A stretch of DNA of 40,460 nt from Desulfobacterales bacterium (GCA_022361395.1 JAKSAX010000366.1:1-40460), one strand, 5' to 3'; positions 17,178 to 26,157 are shown, numbered from the stretch's first letter. Notes: a model not told the origin generated them from the letters alone. Made by a program: numbers and translations.

Positions 17178-17185
17178 TAACAGGG

Positions 17186-17213
17186 CTGCCCGGGAACGGA
17201 TATTTCCGGGCAG
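17186..17213 (+). other. Hairpin between the Fe-S oxidoreductase and usp genes
   Basis: CTGCCCGG pairs with CCGGGCAG and is extended by a wobble and AA/TT pairs, loop about 6 nt. No T-run follows. It repeats the pattern of stem-loops in the gaps of this operon. Confidence 0.55.
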
Positions 17214-17237
17214 TCAGTCTAACGAAAGGGGAACATC

Positions 17238-17624
17238 ATGAAACTACTTGTTGCCTATGACAGTGCCTTTGCCGGCAGCATGATGGATCAGGCGGTGAAA
17301 ATTGCCAAGGCCTTTGACGCTTATGTCTATCTTGTCAGAACCTGTTCTTCAGAGGCCGGTGAACAGGATATTGCAAAACTGGACCATCTGCTCAATGAGG
17401 TACGCCGCGAGTCATTTAAAAAAGAGGGGATCAAAAGCGAATCCCGCATCCTGATCCGGGGTATGGAACCGGGTGAGGACATTGTCCGGTTTGCCGAGGA
17501 AAGGGAGATCGACCAGATCATCATCGGAGTCCAGAAGCGGTCCAAGGTGGGCAAGCTCATGTTCGGCTCCGTTGCCCAGTATATTATTCTTGAGGCCCAT
17601 TGCCCGGTTCTCTCAGTTAAATAA
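17238..17624 (+). CDS. Universal stress protein (UspA family)
   Basis: The 128-residue single-domain protein matches the UspA fold: MKLLVAYDSAFAGSMMDQAVKIAK at the N-terminus and IIIGVQKRSKVGKLMFGSVAQYII then CPVLSVK at the C-terminus. The nucleotide-binding loop is present in a variant form: the GS pair after the loop is kept, but the first GxxG lacks its second glycine (GVQK). AAAGGGG precedes ATG 17238. It lies 60 bp after the Fe-S oxidoreductase and is probably the last gene of that operon. Its role in amine metabolism is unknown. Confidence 0.88.
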   Translation: MKLLVAYDSAFAGSMMDQAVKIAKAFDAYVYLVRTCSSEAGEQDIAKLDHLLNEVRRESFKKEGIKSESRILIRGMEPGEDIVRFAEEREIDQIIIGVQKRSKVGKLMFGSVAQYIILEAHCPVLSVK

Positions 17625-17749
17625 TCAGGGATTGCGCAAAAACAACTTCACATAGTCTGTTTGTAACATCCCTTAAAACATTTGGTGTTTTGCAAACCAG
17701 AACGTGAATTGATTTTTACGCAACCCCTTAGATCAGGAAAGGAAAGACC

Positions 17750-19864
17750 ATGATTCAGAAGAAACTCAGGTACAAAATTCTGCTCGGCGCACTCGCATTG
17801 GTTCTGACGGTCAGTATAGCAATCACGTCAGTGGTCTCCTTTCTTGTCACCCGTCAGAATAAGGATGCCGTTCACCTCTCCTTGAACAAGACCCTGACGG
17901 TAATCAGGGATTCTGTTTCAGAAACAGAGACAGCCTTTGCAGCTTCCATTCAGCATATGGCAACAGCCAACAAGCTGGGGGCGGATGTTAAATTCCTCGG
18001 GGAATTCAAGGACGGAGACCTGTCCCTTACCGGCAACTCCTATGCCAATGTGGGAAGGGCCATCACCAATGAAGGGGTTGTGAACGGCCTGTTCCGGGTA
18101 AGGGTATACGGCCTTGACGGGAGGCTGGTCTGTTTTTTTGAAAAATCGGGAGCAGGGGACAAGCCGTCTTTTACAATGGGTTTCCTGCACCAGGGAACCT
18201 ACCATTTCCGGTCGTTCAGGGAAGGGGATGCCTATGATCAGATAGAGATGTCAAAAGGCTCAAATGTCAACGGAGCGCAGGTGCCGGGCACCTATGGCAG
18301 GAGCATCCCCACAGCATCCACAGCCGGATTCACAACTGCGGGCGGTCAGATCGGCCTTGAAACCCTGGTTCCTGTCTATGCCAATGTATACAACCAGGAA
18401 ACCGAGCAGAGCGAACCCAGGCAATTCGGTTTTGTGGCGGCTGTAAAGCAGCTTGACCAGGGTTTTGTCCAGCGCATGGGCCGGATCATTGATATGGAGA
18501 TGAACCTTTTTGTGGGAGACCGTTTTTCCGCAGGAGATCTTAACCGGTATGAGACGGTTGACCTGGCCGATATTCCGGAAAGGGCAGCATCCGGATGGGA
18601 GATTGCAAAGCAGGAATTTTATTTCAACGATATTACCCTGGACGACTCCCGGTACTTTCAGGGTATGATACCCCTGTTCAAGGGCGCCGACCGCATCGGC
18701 TGCCTTCTTGTCCTTCAGTCCGATGCCATGGTAAAGGCAAATACCCGGCAGATGGTGTTGATGATCAGCCTTGTGGCACTGGGTTGTGTGGTTCTGATCG
18801 TTCCCCTGGCCTGGCTGGCGGCCGGCCGGGTGGTAAATCCGCTTATCCGTATTGTTGACAAGCTCAAGGATATTGCCGAAGGGGAGGGGGATCTTACCAC
18901 ACGCCTGGAGGTGACGGCAAAGGATGAAATCGGGCAGGTGGCCCAATGGTTCAACACCTTTATTGACAAAATTCATGCCTTGATCAGTGACGTGGATAAA
19001 AATGCCGATCACCTGAACCGGTCCTCCACCACCCTTGCAGAAGTTTCGCAGGTCATGGCTGAAGGGGCCGGAGAGACATCCGACCGTTCGGGTTCCGTGT
19101 CAGCCGCCAGCGAAGAGATGAGTTCATCCATGAACTCTGTGTCCGCTGCCATGGATCAGGCATCCGCCAACATGGGCATGGTTGCCGCAGCCACAGAAGA
19201 GATGACCAATACCATCAGTGAGATTTCGAAGAACACCGTGACAGCCAAACAGATAACGGATTCCGTGGTGGAAAAAACCTCAGAGGCTTCGGTCCAGGTC
19301 GGGGAGCTGGGTGCCTCGGCCGATGAAATCGGAAATGTGGTCGGCACCATAACAGATATCTCTTCCCAGGTTAACCTGCTGGCCCTGAACGCCACCATTG
19401 AAGCGGCAAGAGCCGGGGAGGCCGGAAAGGGCTTTGCCGTGGTGGCCAATGAAATCAAGGAGCTTGCCTCCCAGACCGCTGATGCCAGTAAAGAGATCAA
19501 GGAGAAGGTGGGCAATATCAGGCAGTCCACGGACCTTACGGTGAACCAGATCAACGAGGTCTCAGGGGTTGTGAACCAGGTGAATGAGATTGTGGTTATG
19601 ATTGCCTCGGCAGTGGAGGAACAGGCCGCCACCACCCAGAATATATCGGAAAACATCACCCAGGTGACCCAGGGGGTGGACCAGGTGGGTGAGAACATCA
19701 CCCAGAGTTCGGCTGTTTCAGCGGAGATAGCCGGTGATATTGCCAAGGTCTCTGAAACAGCAGGGCAGATGACGGAAAACAGCGCCACAGTGGATACCCG
19801 CTCAAAGGAATTGTCCGGTTTATCGGAACAGCTGACCGCCATAGTAAAAAAATTCAAAATATAG
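17750..19864 (+). CDS. Methyl-accepting chemotaxis protein
   Basis: The 704-residue receptor has an N-terminal membrane helix (about 10-32), a periplasmic sensing domain of about 310 residues (likely a Cache-type fold), a second helix (about 342-365), a HAMP domain (about 366-420) and a long signalling coiled coil. The kinase-control tip is canonical ([20 protein letters not shown], then [13 protein letters not shown]). Glu/Gln-rich helical segments for methylation are present, and no C-terminal CheR/CheB tether is seen. It starts at ATG 17750 after AGGAAAGG. Sitting between the amine-oxidation genes and a betaine-type transporter suggests that it senses the same compound; no other chemotaxis gene is in the window. 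Confidence 0.92.
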   Translation: MIQKKLRYKILLGALALVLTVSIAITSVVSFLVTRQNKDAVHLSLNKTLTVIRDSVSETETAFAASIQHMATANKLGADVKFLGEFKDGDLSLTGNSYANVGRAITNEGVVNGLFRVRVYGLDGRLVCFFEKSGAGDKPSFTMGFLHQGTYHFRSFREGDAYDQIEMSKGSNVNGAQVPGTYGRSIPTASTAGFTTAGGQIGLETLVPVYANVYNQETEQSEPRQFGFVAAVKQLDQGFVQRMGRIIDMEMNLFVGDRFSAGDLNRYETVDLADIPERAASGWEIAKQEFYFNDITLDDSRYFQGMIPLFKGADRIGCLLVLQSDAMVKANTRQMVLMISLVALGCVVLIVPLAWLAAGRVVNPLIRIVDKLKDIAEGEGDLTTRLEVTAKDEIGQVAQWFNTFIDKIHALISDVDKNADHLNRSSTTLAEVSQVMAEGAGETSDRSGSVSAASEEMSSSMNSVSAAMDQASANMGMVAAATEEMTNTISEISKNTVTAKQITDSVVEKTSEASVQVGELGASADEIGNVVGTITDISSQVNLLALNATIEAARAGEAGKGFAVVANEIKELASQTADASKEIKEKVGNIRQSTDLTVNQINEVSGVVNQVNEIVVMIASAVEEQAATTQNISENITQVTQGVDQVGENITQSSAVSAEIAGDIAKVSETAGQMTENSATVDTRSKELSGLSEQLTAIVKKFKI

Positions 19865-19886
19865 ATTATTAACTAATAGGGAGTGA

Positions 19887-19922
19887 CCTTTGTGGATCTC
19901 TGGTTTTCCGGAGATCCAAAGG
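19887..19922 (+). other. Hairpin between chemoreceptor and BCCT genes
   Basis: GGATCTC pairs with GAGATCC and, past a 2-nt bulge, CCTTT pairs with AAAGG. It lies in the 97-bp gap between the two genes. No T-run follows, so it resembles the other intercistronic stem-loops. Confidence 0.5.
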
Positions 19923-19961
19923 GTGTGTTATAACTAAATTTTAAAAGGGAGTGTGTGTGTG

Positions 19962-21527
19962 ATGAAAGACAGGTTTGATACCGACTACAAGGTCGGGCAG
20001 GACAATACGAGAAAATGGGGCGTGGATATCCATGGACCGGTTTTTCTTATTGCTGCAGCCTTTGTAATCGGTTTTATCATTTTAACCTTGATGAACCCTG
20101 TGGATGCCAAAAAGGTGTTTGACAGTTCCAAGTCCTGGACCATCCAGAATTTTGACTGGTTTTTTATGATTGCCGGGAATGTGTTTGTTCTCTGCTGTTT
20201 ATCACTTATTGTACTGCCCGCAGGTAAGATCCGTCTGGGCGGCCAGGAGTGCAAACCGGAATTTACCCGCCTGTCATGGTTTGCCATGCTGTTTGCAGCC
20301 GGTATGGGTATCGGGCTGATGTTCTGGAGTGTGGCCGAGCCCGTGGCATATTATACGGACTGGTGGGGGACCCCGCTGAATGTTGCGGGAAAGACGCCTG
20401 AAGCTGCCCGTGCGGCTATGGGTGCCACCATGTTCCATTGGGGACTCCACCCCTGGGCCATGTATGCGGTTGTTGCCCTGGCCCTTGGTTTTTTTGCCTT
20501 TAATAAGAACCTGCCGCTGACCATCCGCTCCTGTTTCTTTCCTCTTCTGGGAGAGAAAACCTGGGGATGGGCCGGTCATATCATTGATGTGATCGCTGTT
20601 GTGGCAACTATTTTCGGTCTGGCTACCTCAATGGGATTCGGGGCCCAGCAGGCAGCGTCCGGACTTTCTTTTATCTTTGGAATGGAAAATACACTGGGAC
20701 TTCAGCTGATTATTATCGCTCTGGTCACCATTGCGGCAATTGTCTCTGTTCTCAGGGGACTCGAAGGCGGGGTAAAGGTTTTAAGTAACATTAATATGAC
20801 CCTGGCCTTAGGACTGCTGGTGTTTACAATCCTGGCCGGTTCCATTATGCATTTTTTCTCAGGGCTTTTTACAACCACTGCGGCCTACGCCGAATACCTG
20901 CTGCCTCTGAGTAACTGGATTGACCGGGCCGATGAAAAATTCTACAAAGGCTGGACAGTGTTCTACTGGGCCTGGTGGATCTCCTGGGCGCCCTTTGTCG
21001 GCATGTTTATCGCCCGTATTTCCAAGGGCCGCACTATCCGTGAGTTCATGACGGCCGTACTCCTGGTTCCCACCATTTTGACCCTGTTCTGGATGCAGGC
21101 ATTCGGCGGCAACGCCCTGCTGCAGATCCAGAACGGTGTCGGCGTTCTGGCGGAAAAAGGTCTCGGAGAGGTCTCCCTGGCCCTGTTCCAGATGCTCTCC
21201 AACCTGCCCATGACCAATGTCACCTCATTTATCGGTATTGTCCTTGTCCTGGTCTTTTTCGTGACCTCCTCGGATTCCGGATCTTTGGTTGTGGACTCCA
21301 TCACCGCAGGCGGCAAGATGGATGCCCCTGTGATGCAGCGGGTATTCTGGGCCACACTTGAAGGCCTCATCGCTGCCTGCCTGCTCGTGGGCGGCGGTGC
21401 CGATGCCCTGGGTGCCATCCAGGCCATTGCCGTCTCCGTAGGCCTGCCGTTTACTGTGGTCATGTGTGTGATGCTCGTCAGTCTCTTTATGGGGCTGCGG
21501 CATGAAATGCAGAAAATCCGTACTTAA
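19962..21527 (+). CDS. BCCT-family betaine/choline/carnitine-type transporter
   Basis: The 521-residue membrane protein of about 12 helices belongs to the betaine-carnitine-choline transporter family: the family signature is seen in YWAWWISWAPFVGMFIARIS with GRTIREF. The glycine stretch reads GMGIG (114-118), as in sodium-coupled glycine betaine carriers such as BetP; choline carriers have GMGID and CaiT differs. The aromatic residues FWSVAEPVAYY beside it fit a quaternary ammonium site. The C-terminus is short (ends GLRHEMQKIRT) and lacks the long osmosensing tail of BetP, which fits uptake for catabolism. I chose ATG 19962 with GGGAG ten bases upstream; a GTG at 19953 would leave almost no spacing. 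A strong hairpin follows the gene. Confidence 0.93.
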   Translation: MKDRFDTDYKVGQDNTRKWGVDIHGPVFLIAAAFVIGFIILTLMNPVDAKKVFDSSKSWTIQNFDWFFMIAGNVFVLCCLSLIVLPAGKIRLGGQECKPEFTRLSWFAMLFAAGMGIGLMFWSVAEPVAYYTDWWGTPLNVAGKTPEAARAAMGATMFHWGLHPWAMYAVVALALGFFAFNKNLPLTIRSCFFPLLGEKTWGWAGHIIDVIAVVATIFGLATSMGFGAQQAASGLSFIFGMENTLGLQLIIIALVTIAAIVSVLRGLEGGVKVLSNINMTLALGLLVFTILAGSIMHFFSGLFTTTAAYAEYLLPLSNWIDRADEKFYKGWTVFYWAWWISWAPFVGMFIARISKGRTIREFMTAVLLVPTILTLFWMQAFGGNALLQIQNGVGVLAEKGLGEVSLALFQMLSNLPMTNVTSFIGIVLVLVFFVTSSDSGSLVVDSITAGGKMDAPVMQRVFWATLEGLIAACLLVGGGADALGAIQAIAVSVGLPFTVVMCVMLVSLFMGLRHEMQKIRT

Positions 21528-21553
21528 CCCTATCCTCCTTCGGGAGTATTCAT

Positions 21554-21595
21554 ACCGCATCCTGCCTGTTCCTGGTCTTACAGGCAGGATGCGGT
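21554..21595 (+). terminator. Strong hairpin, probable terminator after the BCCT gene
   Basis: ACCGCATCCTGCCTG and CAGGCAGGATGCGGT form a perfect 15-bp stem with a 12-nt loop. The following bases are pyrimidine-rich, with a T-tract about 15 nt downstream and not immediately after. It marks the end of the amine island. The rest of the 276-bp gap to 21804 is T-rich and holds only the promoter candidate. Confidence 0.7.
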
Positions 21596-21744
21596 TAATC
21601 CTCACCCCTTTTTCTTTTTGCCGGTTTTCTTCCTTTTTTTAGCAGTTCAGGATATTTGATCCCTGATTTTGGTACGCTGTTTTATCCCCTTGGCCAACCC
21701 TGGAACCGGTTTGGTTTTAACATGGTTTTTGGCTGTCCATTTCC

Positions 21745-21773
21745 TTGACAACCCAGGGCGCCTATAATATCTT
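21745..21773 (+). promoter_or_regulatory. Sigma-70-type promoter candidate for the iron operon
   Basis: TTGACA (21745-21750) is followed after 17 bp by TATCTT (21768-21773). A perfect TATAAT lies at 21763-21768 but only 12 bp from the -35, so it could act only with another, poorer -35. No convincing Fur box was found around it. The start codon is about 30 bp downstream of the -10. Confidence 0.5.
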
Positions 21774-21803
21774 AGAACGTTATTTTTTAAGGGATTATAG
21801 AGA

Positions 21804-22778
21804 ATGATCAACAGACACGAGCAGGAAAAAAAACAGTTTCGGCGGCTCTTTCAGCAACAGGGGGTTGACCGGTTTGAAGAAAGGTTCCAGGTATTGGAAG
21901 CCTTTTTAAAACTGGAACACCATGTCAGCCTGGAGGAGATATCCAATCAGCTCAAGGCTGACGGTATAGGCGTCGACGATGAATTTCTGTCCAGAAGTAT
22001 GGAGCAGCTCTGCCGATTCGGTTTTGCCAGCCGTGTGGAGTTTGAACAGGACGATAAAATCCTGTATGAGCACCGGCATCTCGGGGTTCACCACGATCAT
22101 ATGGTCTGTACCAAGTGCGGATCCATCCTGGAGTTTAAAGATGAGGCCATGGAAGAACTCCAGAGAAAAGTGGCTGAGGCATACGGGTTCTATATGCTTC
22201 AGCATAAGATGGATATTTACGGTCTCTGTGCCCAGTGCATGGCCCGAAGGGAAGCCCTGGTTCCCCTTCACAAGGCAAAACCCGGTGAAAAACTGGTGGT
22301 CAAATCGGTTGATGCCGGTAAAAAAATGCAGCTCAGAATGTCCTCCCTGGGACTGAGGATCGGTGACGCCGTTGAAATGGTATCCAGCGGGATCGGCGGC
22401 CAGGTCGTCATCGCCGTGGGTGAGAACCGGCTGGTAATCGGTACGGGTATGGCCCGGAAAATCTGGGTCAAATCCATGGGCGGAAGCGGGCCTGAAAGAA
22501 ACAGTCTGGCTGCAAGACCGGTGCAAAGCAGTGATGCCGTTAGTCTGAGTCAAATGAAGGCTGGACAGGAAGGTACCATCATCCGGGTGTCCGGGGAGAG
22601 CCTTTTACGGCGGCGGCTTCTGGAAATGGGTATAAACCGGGGGACCCGGGTTTATGTGGAAAAATACGCCCCGCTCAAAGATCCTCTGGAACTGGTGGTC
22701 AAAGGGTATCATATCTCCCTTAGGGTAGAAGAGGCTGCCAATATCCTGGTTGAAAATATAAGGTCTGAAAAAAGATAA
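21804..22778 (+). CDS. Fur-type regulator fused to two FeoA domains
   Basis: The 324-residue protein has three parts. Residues about 15-148 match Fur: a winged-helix region, the metal-binding GVHHDHMVCTKCGSILEF segment (H96, H97, H99) and two CxxC zinc pairs (102/105 and 142/145). The recognition helix is odd: where Fur has ATVYR this has EFLSRS. Residues about 152-226 form a first FeoA/SH3-like domain (MQLRMSSLGLRIGDAVE, then VIGTGMARKIWV) and 245-320 a second (LLRRRLLEMGINRGTRVYVE). FeoA is normally a separate small partner of FeoB, and feoB starts 2 bp downstream. I infer an iron-responsive regulator that may also touch FeoB, or a Fur relict serving as a metal sensor for the transporter. 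The frame is continuous with no sign of error. Confidence 0.88.
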   Translation: MINRHEQEKKQFRRLFQQQGVDRFEERFQVLEAFLKLEHHVSLEEISNQLKADGIGVDDEFLSRSMEQLCRFGFASRVEFEQDDKILYEHRHLGVHHDHMVCTKCGSILEFKDEAMEELQRKVAEAYGFYMLQHKMDIYGLCAQCMARREALVPLHKAKPGEKLVVKSVDAGKKMQLRMSSLGLRIGDAVEMVSSGIGGQVVIAVGENRLVIGTGMARKIWVKSMGGSGPERNSLAARPVQSSDAVSLSQMKAGQEGTIIRVSGESLLRRRLLEMGINRGTRVYVEKYAPLKDPLELVVKGYHISLRVEEAANILVENIRSEKR

Positions 22779-22780
22779 AC

Positions 22781-24943
22781 ATGAAAGAGATCACCATTGC
22801 CCTGGCCGGCAATCCCAATTGCGGTAAAACCACGATTTTCAACAACCTTACCGGTGCCCGGCAAAAGGTCGGCAACTGGCCGGGAGTTACCGTTGAAAAA
22901 AAAGAGGGACGCCTTAAATACCGGGACCATGAGGTAAAGGTGGTCGATCTGCCGGGTACATACAGTCTCACGCCCTTTTCCATTGAAGAGGTAACGGCCC
23001 GGGATTATGTTCTGAACGAGGCACCGGATATTGTCATTAATATCATTGACGCCTCAAACCTTGAACGAAGTCTGTTTCTGGCCCTTCAAATCATAGAACT
23101 TGGCCGCCCGGCCCTCTTTGTTCTGAATATGGCGGACATGGCCGAAGCCAAGGGGATAAAAATAGACGCAGAAAAACTGTCCGGCCTGCTGGGTCTGCCG
23201 GTTGTATTTACCGTCGGGAATAAAAACAAGGGGACGGATGCTATTCTTGCCGCGGCGGTCCGGGAAATCCGGGCCTTTGAATCCGGTAAAAATTCCAGGC
23301 CTGTCAGATACGGTAAAGAGATCGAGTTCAGTATTCAAAAGGTCTGCGAATCACTTTTGTCCGGCACGGATAACGAGGATCAGTTACGTACCCGGTGGCA
23401 GGCGATAAAGCTGCTGGAAGATGACAAGCTGATCAAAGAGCAATTGGAAAATCACCCGAACATCTCACAGGCGTTACTTGCGGCAGCCACCTGCCGCAGC
23501 AGGATTTTTGATCTGTTTCAGGATGATTTTGAGATTGTTCTTACCGATGACAGGTACGGGGTGATAGAGGGGCTGCTTAAAACAGCCGTCACCAATTCTG
23601 CCCGGAAACGGATTGATATGTCCAGGAATATCGACCTGGTGCTGACAGACCGGTTTTTCGGTATTCCTGTCTTTATCTTCTTTATCTGGGCCATGTTCCA
23701 GCTGACCTTTTCCCTTGGCGCCTATCCCATGGACTGGATCGAATCGGCAGTGGGGGCTTTGTCAGGATCAATGGACCGGGCCATGGCACCGTCGCTGTTT
23801 AAATCCCTGCTCTTGGACGGCGTCATCGCCGGCATCGGCTCGGTGATTATCTTCCTGCCGAATATACTGATATTGTTTTTCTGCATCGCCCTGTTTGAAG
23901 ATACAGGATATATGGCCAGGGCTGCCTTTTTAATGGACCGGGTCATGCACACCTCAGGGCTTCACGGGAAATCCTTTATTCCCATGCTCATGGGGTTTGG
24001 CTGCAATGTCCCCGCCATTATGGCCACCCGGGCTTTGGAAAACCAGAAAGACCGGGTGTTAACCATTTTAATGACCCCATTCATGTCCTGCTCCGCCCGG
24101 TTGCCGGTGTATATTGTTCTGGCCGGTACCTTTTTTGCGGCCAGGGCCGGTACGATTATTTTTTGCCTCTATGCCACGGGGATCGTATTGGCCATCCTGT
24201 CCGGGCGGATTTTAAGAACCCTGATGTTTAAGGGGGAAGAGGCGCCATTTGTTATGGAACTGCCTCCATACCGTGTACCCATGCTCAAAAGCCTGCTCAT
24301 TCACATGTGGGACAGGAGTAAAATGTTTTTGAAAAAAATGGGCGGTGTGATTCTGGTGGGTTCCATTATTATCTGGGTGCTGTCTACTTTTCCCAGGCAG
24401 GTTGACTATTCAACGGATTATGATGCACTGGTTGCAGAGGCGGGAGCTGAGTACCAGGCCCGGATCGACGCTGCAGAGGACAGCGGTGCGAAAGCCCGGA
24501 TCTCTGTTGAGCTTGAACAGGAAGTTCAGGCCGTGTTAAACCTAAAGGAACAGGAGCGGGTGGCAGGATCCTATATCGGGATGATCGGGAAAACCCTCGA
24601 GCCTGTTTTCAAACCCATCGGCATCGGGTGGCAGGCCAGCGTGGCACTGGTCACGGGATTTGTGGCCAAGGAGGTTGTGGTGAGCACAATGGGGGTTCTC
24701 TACGGGGTGGGAAGTGATGAGGGCGATGCCCTTGAAAATGCCCTGCGAAAATCCGGGATGACGCCTTTGTCCGCCCTGTCCATGATGGTCTTTGTTCTTT
24801 TATACGTTCCCTGTTTTGCAACCGTTGTTGCCATTTACAGGGAAGCGTCGGCAAAATGGGCATGGTTTAATGTGATCTACACAACCATGGTTGCATGGGG
24901 GGCGTCTTTTCTGGTATACCAAGCTGGAATGATATTAAGCTGA
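22781..24943 (+). CDS. feoB: Ferrous iron transport protein B
   Basis: The 720-residue protein has the N-terminal G domain with G1 GNPNCGKT (10-17), G2 GVTVE, G3 DLPGTYS and G4 NMAD, then the helical GDI-like region and a polytopic membrane domain. The two Gate motifs are visible (GFGCNVPAIMATR with CSARLPVY; FVAKEVVVSTMGVLYG), as is the late segment PCFATVVAIYRE. It imports Fe(II) across the inner membrane. It is complete. ATG 22781 is 2 bp after the stop of the Fur-FeoA-FeoA gene, showing translational coupling. No separate feoA or feoC gene is present here. Confidence 0.96.
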   Translation: MKEITIALAGNPNCGKTTIFNNLTGARQKVGNWPGVTVEKKEGRLKYRDHEVKVVDLPGTYSLTPFSIEEVTARDYVLNEAPDIVINIIDASNLERSLFLALQIIELGRPALFVLNMADMAEAKGIKIDAEKLSGLLGLPVVFTVGNKNKGTDAILAAAVREIRAFESGKNSRPVRYGKEIEFSIQKVCESLLSGTDNEDQLRTRWQAIKLLEDDKLIKEQLENHPNISQALLAAATCRSRIFDLFQDDFEIVLTDDRYGVIEGLLKTAVTNSARKRIDMSRNIDLVLTDRFFGIPVFIFFIWAMFQLTFSLGAYPMDWIESAVGALSGSMDRAMAPSLFKSLLLDGVIAGIGSVIIFLPNILILFFCIALFEDTGYMARAAFLMDRVMHTSGLHGKSFIPMLMGFGCNVPAIMATRALENQKDRVLTILMTPFMSCSARLPVYIVLAGTFFAARAGTIIFCLYATGIVLAILSGRILRTLMFKGEEAPFVMELPPYRVPMLKSLLIHMWDRSKMFLKKMGGVILVGSIIIWVLSTFPRQVDYSTDYDALVAEAGAEYQARIDAAEDSGAKARISVELEQEVQAVLNLKEQERVAGSYIGMIGKTLEPVFKPIGIGWQASVALVTGFVAKEVVVSTMGVLYGVGSDEGDALENALRKSGMTPLSALSMMVFVLLYVPCFATVVAIYREASAKWAWFNVIYTTMVAWGASFLVYQAGMILS

Positions 24944-24962
24944 GTAATGATTGGAGATATCT

Positions 24963-25427
24963 ATGACGGTTTTGTTTAATAAGAAAATAAAAGGATGCTT
25001 TGGCGTTGTAATTATCCTCCTTGTCTGGGGAATGCTGTCCGGTGTGGCGGCTGCTGCGGAACGAATGGCCGTAAAAGCGTCCATTGCCAATCTGCGGGAC
25101 GGGGCCGGTACAAAGAACAAGGTGCTCTGGCAGGTGGAAAAATACCATCCTTTCCTTGTTATTTCAAAAAAGAAAAACTGGTATGAAGTCAAGGATTTTG
25201 AAGGGGACACAGCCTGGATTCATAAATCCCTTCTGGGAAAAATATCTGCTGTGATTACGACTAAAACAAAGTGTAATGTCCGGTCAAAGCCGGATAAGAA
25301 CAGCAAGGTGGTGCTGCGGGTTGAACGGGGGGTTCCGTTCAAGGTGCTGAAGCGCCAGGGAAACTGGATCCGTATAGAACATGCAGATGGAGAAGTGGGC
25401 TGGATCTATAAAACACTTGTCTGGTAA
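24963..25427 (+). CDS. Exported protein with two bacterial SH3 domains
   Basis: The 154-residue protein has a signal peptide (KKIKG, hydrophobic core, cleavage near GVAAAAE) and two bacterial SH3-like repeats: about 36-90 (VKASIANLRDGAGTKNKVLW, WYEVKDFEGDTAWIHKSLL) and about 93-154 (VITTKTKCNVRSKPDKNSKV, WIRIEHADGEVGWIYKTLVW). Such domains bind cell-wall peptides or other proteins in the periplasm. I chose ATG 24963 with GGAG six bases upstream over an upstream TTG at 24951 that overlaps that site. It lies 19 bp after feoB and is likely in the same operon, but any link to iron is unproven. Confidence 0.85.
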   Translation: MTVLFNKKIKGCFGVVIILLVWGMLSGVAAAAERMAVKASIANLRDGAGTKNKVLWQVEKYHPFLVISKKKNWYEVKDFEGDTAWIHKSLLGKISAVITTKTKCNVRSKPDKNSKVVLRVERGVPFKVLKRQGNWIRIEHADGEVGWIYKTLVW

Positions 25428-25458
25428 TTATAATTCAATAATGTAAGGGTAAAAGCAA

Positions 25459-26157
25459 ATGGCGGATCAAGGCGTATCAAACGAACGGAAACGAGAACTG
25501 GAACAGATGGATCCCTTTCAGGAAGCCCTGGTTAAGGGGCTGACCTATGTATCGGAAAACCGAAAACAGCTGATGCTGATCCTTGGGGGCGTGGTTGTTG
25601 TTTTTGTGGTTTTTTCAATCATTATGTTCAACTTTAAGCAGTCGGAGCTCAAGGCTTCCCAGATGGTTGCCAGGGCCGGCGCCGCATATGCCGAAAGTAT
25701 TGCCAAGGACCAGGATCCCCAAAAAGGGTTTGAAGCGGTAAAGGATAAGTTTGAAGCTGTATTTGATGAGTATGCCAATACCAGTGCCGGCAGAATGGCC
25801 CTGGTTACCTATGCAAAGATCTGTTTTGACGCCAAAGAATACGATAAGGCCTATGCCCTTTACTCGGATGCACTGGAGGCTCTGGGTAATGAGGCGGGTA
25901 TGGAAAATTTTCTGTTGTCCGCACTGGGGAATCTTGCGCAGCTGAAAAAAGAGCCGGAAAAGGCAAAGGACTACTATCTTCGCATTGAAAAGGGGGCCTC
26001 AAATCTTTTGAAGGACGAGGCGCGCTTTGCCCTGGCACTTATTTATGAGGCTGAAAATGATATGGAAGCCAGCCTGAAAATGTATGAAAAGATTGTCAAG
26101 GAAGATGGTGACTCATTATATAAGGCCATTGCCGAGTCCAGGGTCCGCGGAATTTAG
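25459..26157 (+). CDS. Membrane-anchored TPR protein, YfgM-like
   Basis: The 232-residue protein has a cytoplasmic N-terminus, one membrane helix (about 38-58, LMLILGGVVVVFVVFSIIMF) and a C-terminal region of TPR-like repeats (YAKICFDAKEYDKAYALYSDALE; ALIYEAENDMEASLKMYEKIVK). The layout resembles YfgM/tetratricopeptide-like inner membrane proteins that work beside the SecYEG translocon, but the family match is by pattern only. It follows the SH3 gene by 31 bp. Its TAG stop abuts a long palindromic element. Confidence 0.75.
   Translation: MADQGVSNERKRELEQMDPFQEALVKGLTYVSENRKQLMLILGGVVVVFVVFSIIMFNFKQSELKASQMVARAGAAYAESIAKDQDPQKGFEAVKDKFEAVFDEYANTSAGRMALVTYAKICFDAKEYDKAYALYSDALEALGNEAGMENFLLSALGNLAQLKKEPEKAKDYYLRIEKGASNLLKDEARFALALIYEAENDMEASLKMYEKIVKEDGDSLYKAIAESRVRGI

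Noticed and set aside
21745..21768. Perfect TTGACA plus perfect TATAAT before the Fur-FeoA gene as one strong promoter
   Set aside because: They are only 12 bp apart. TTGACA with TATCTT at 17 bp is the more workable pair.
21780..21812. Possible Fur box around the start of the Fur-FeoA gene
   Set aside because: GATTATAGAGAATGATCA resembles half of a Fur box only loosely; too many mismatches to call.
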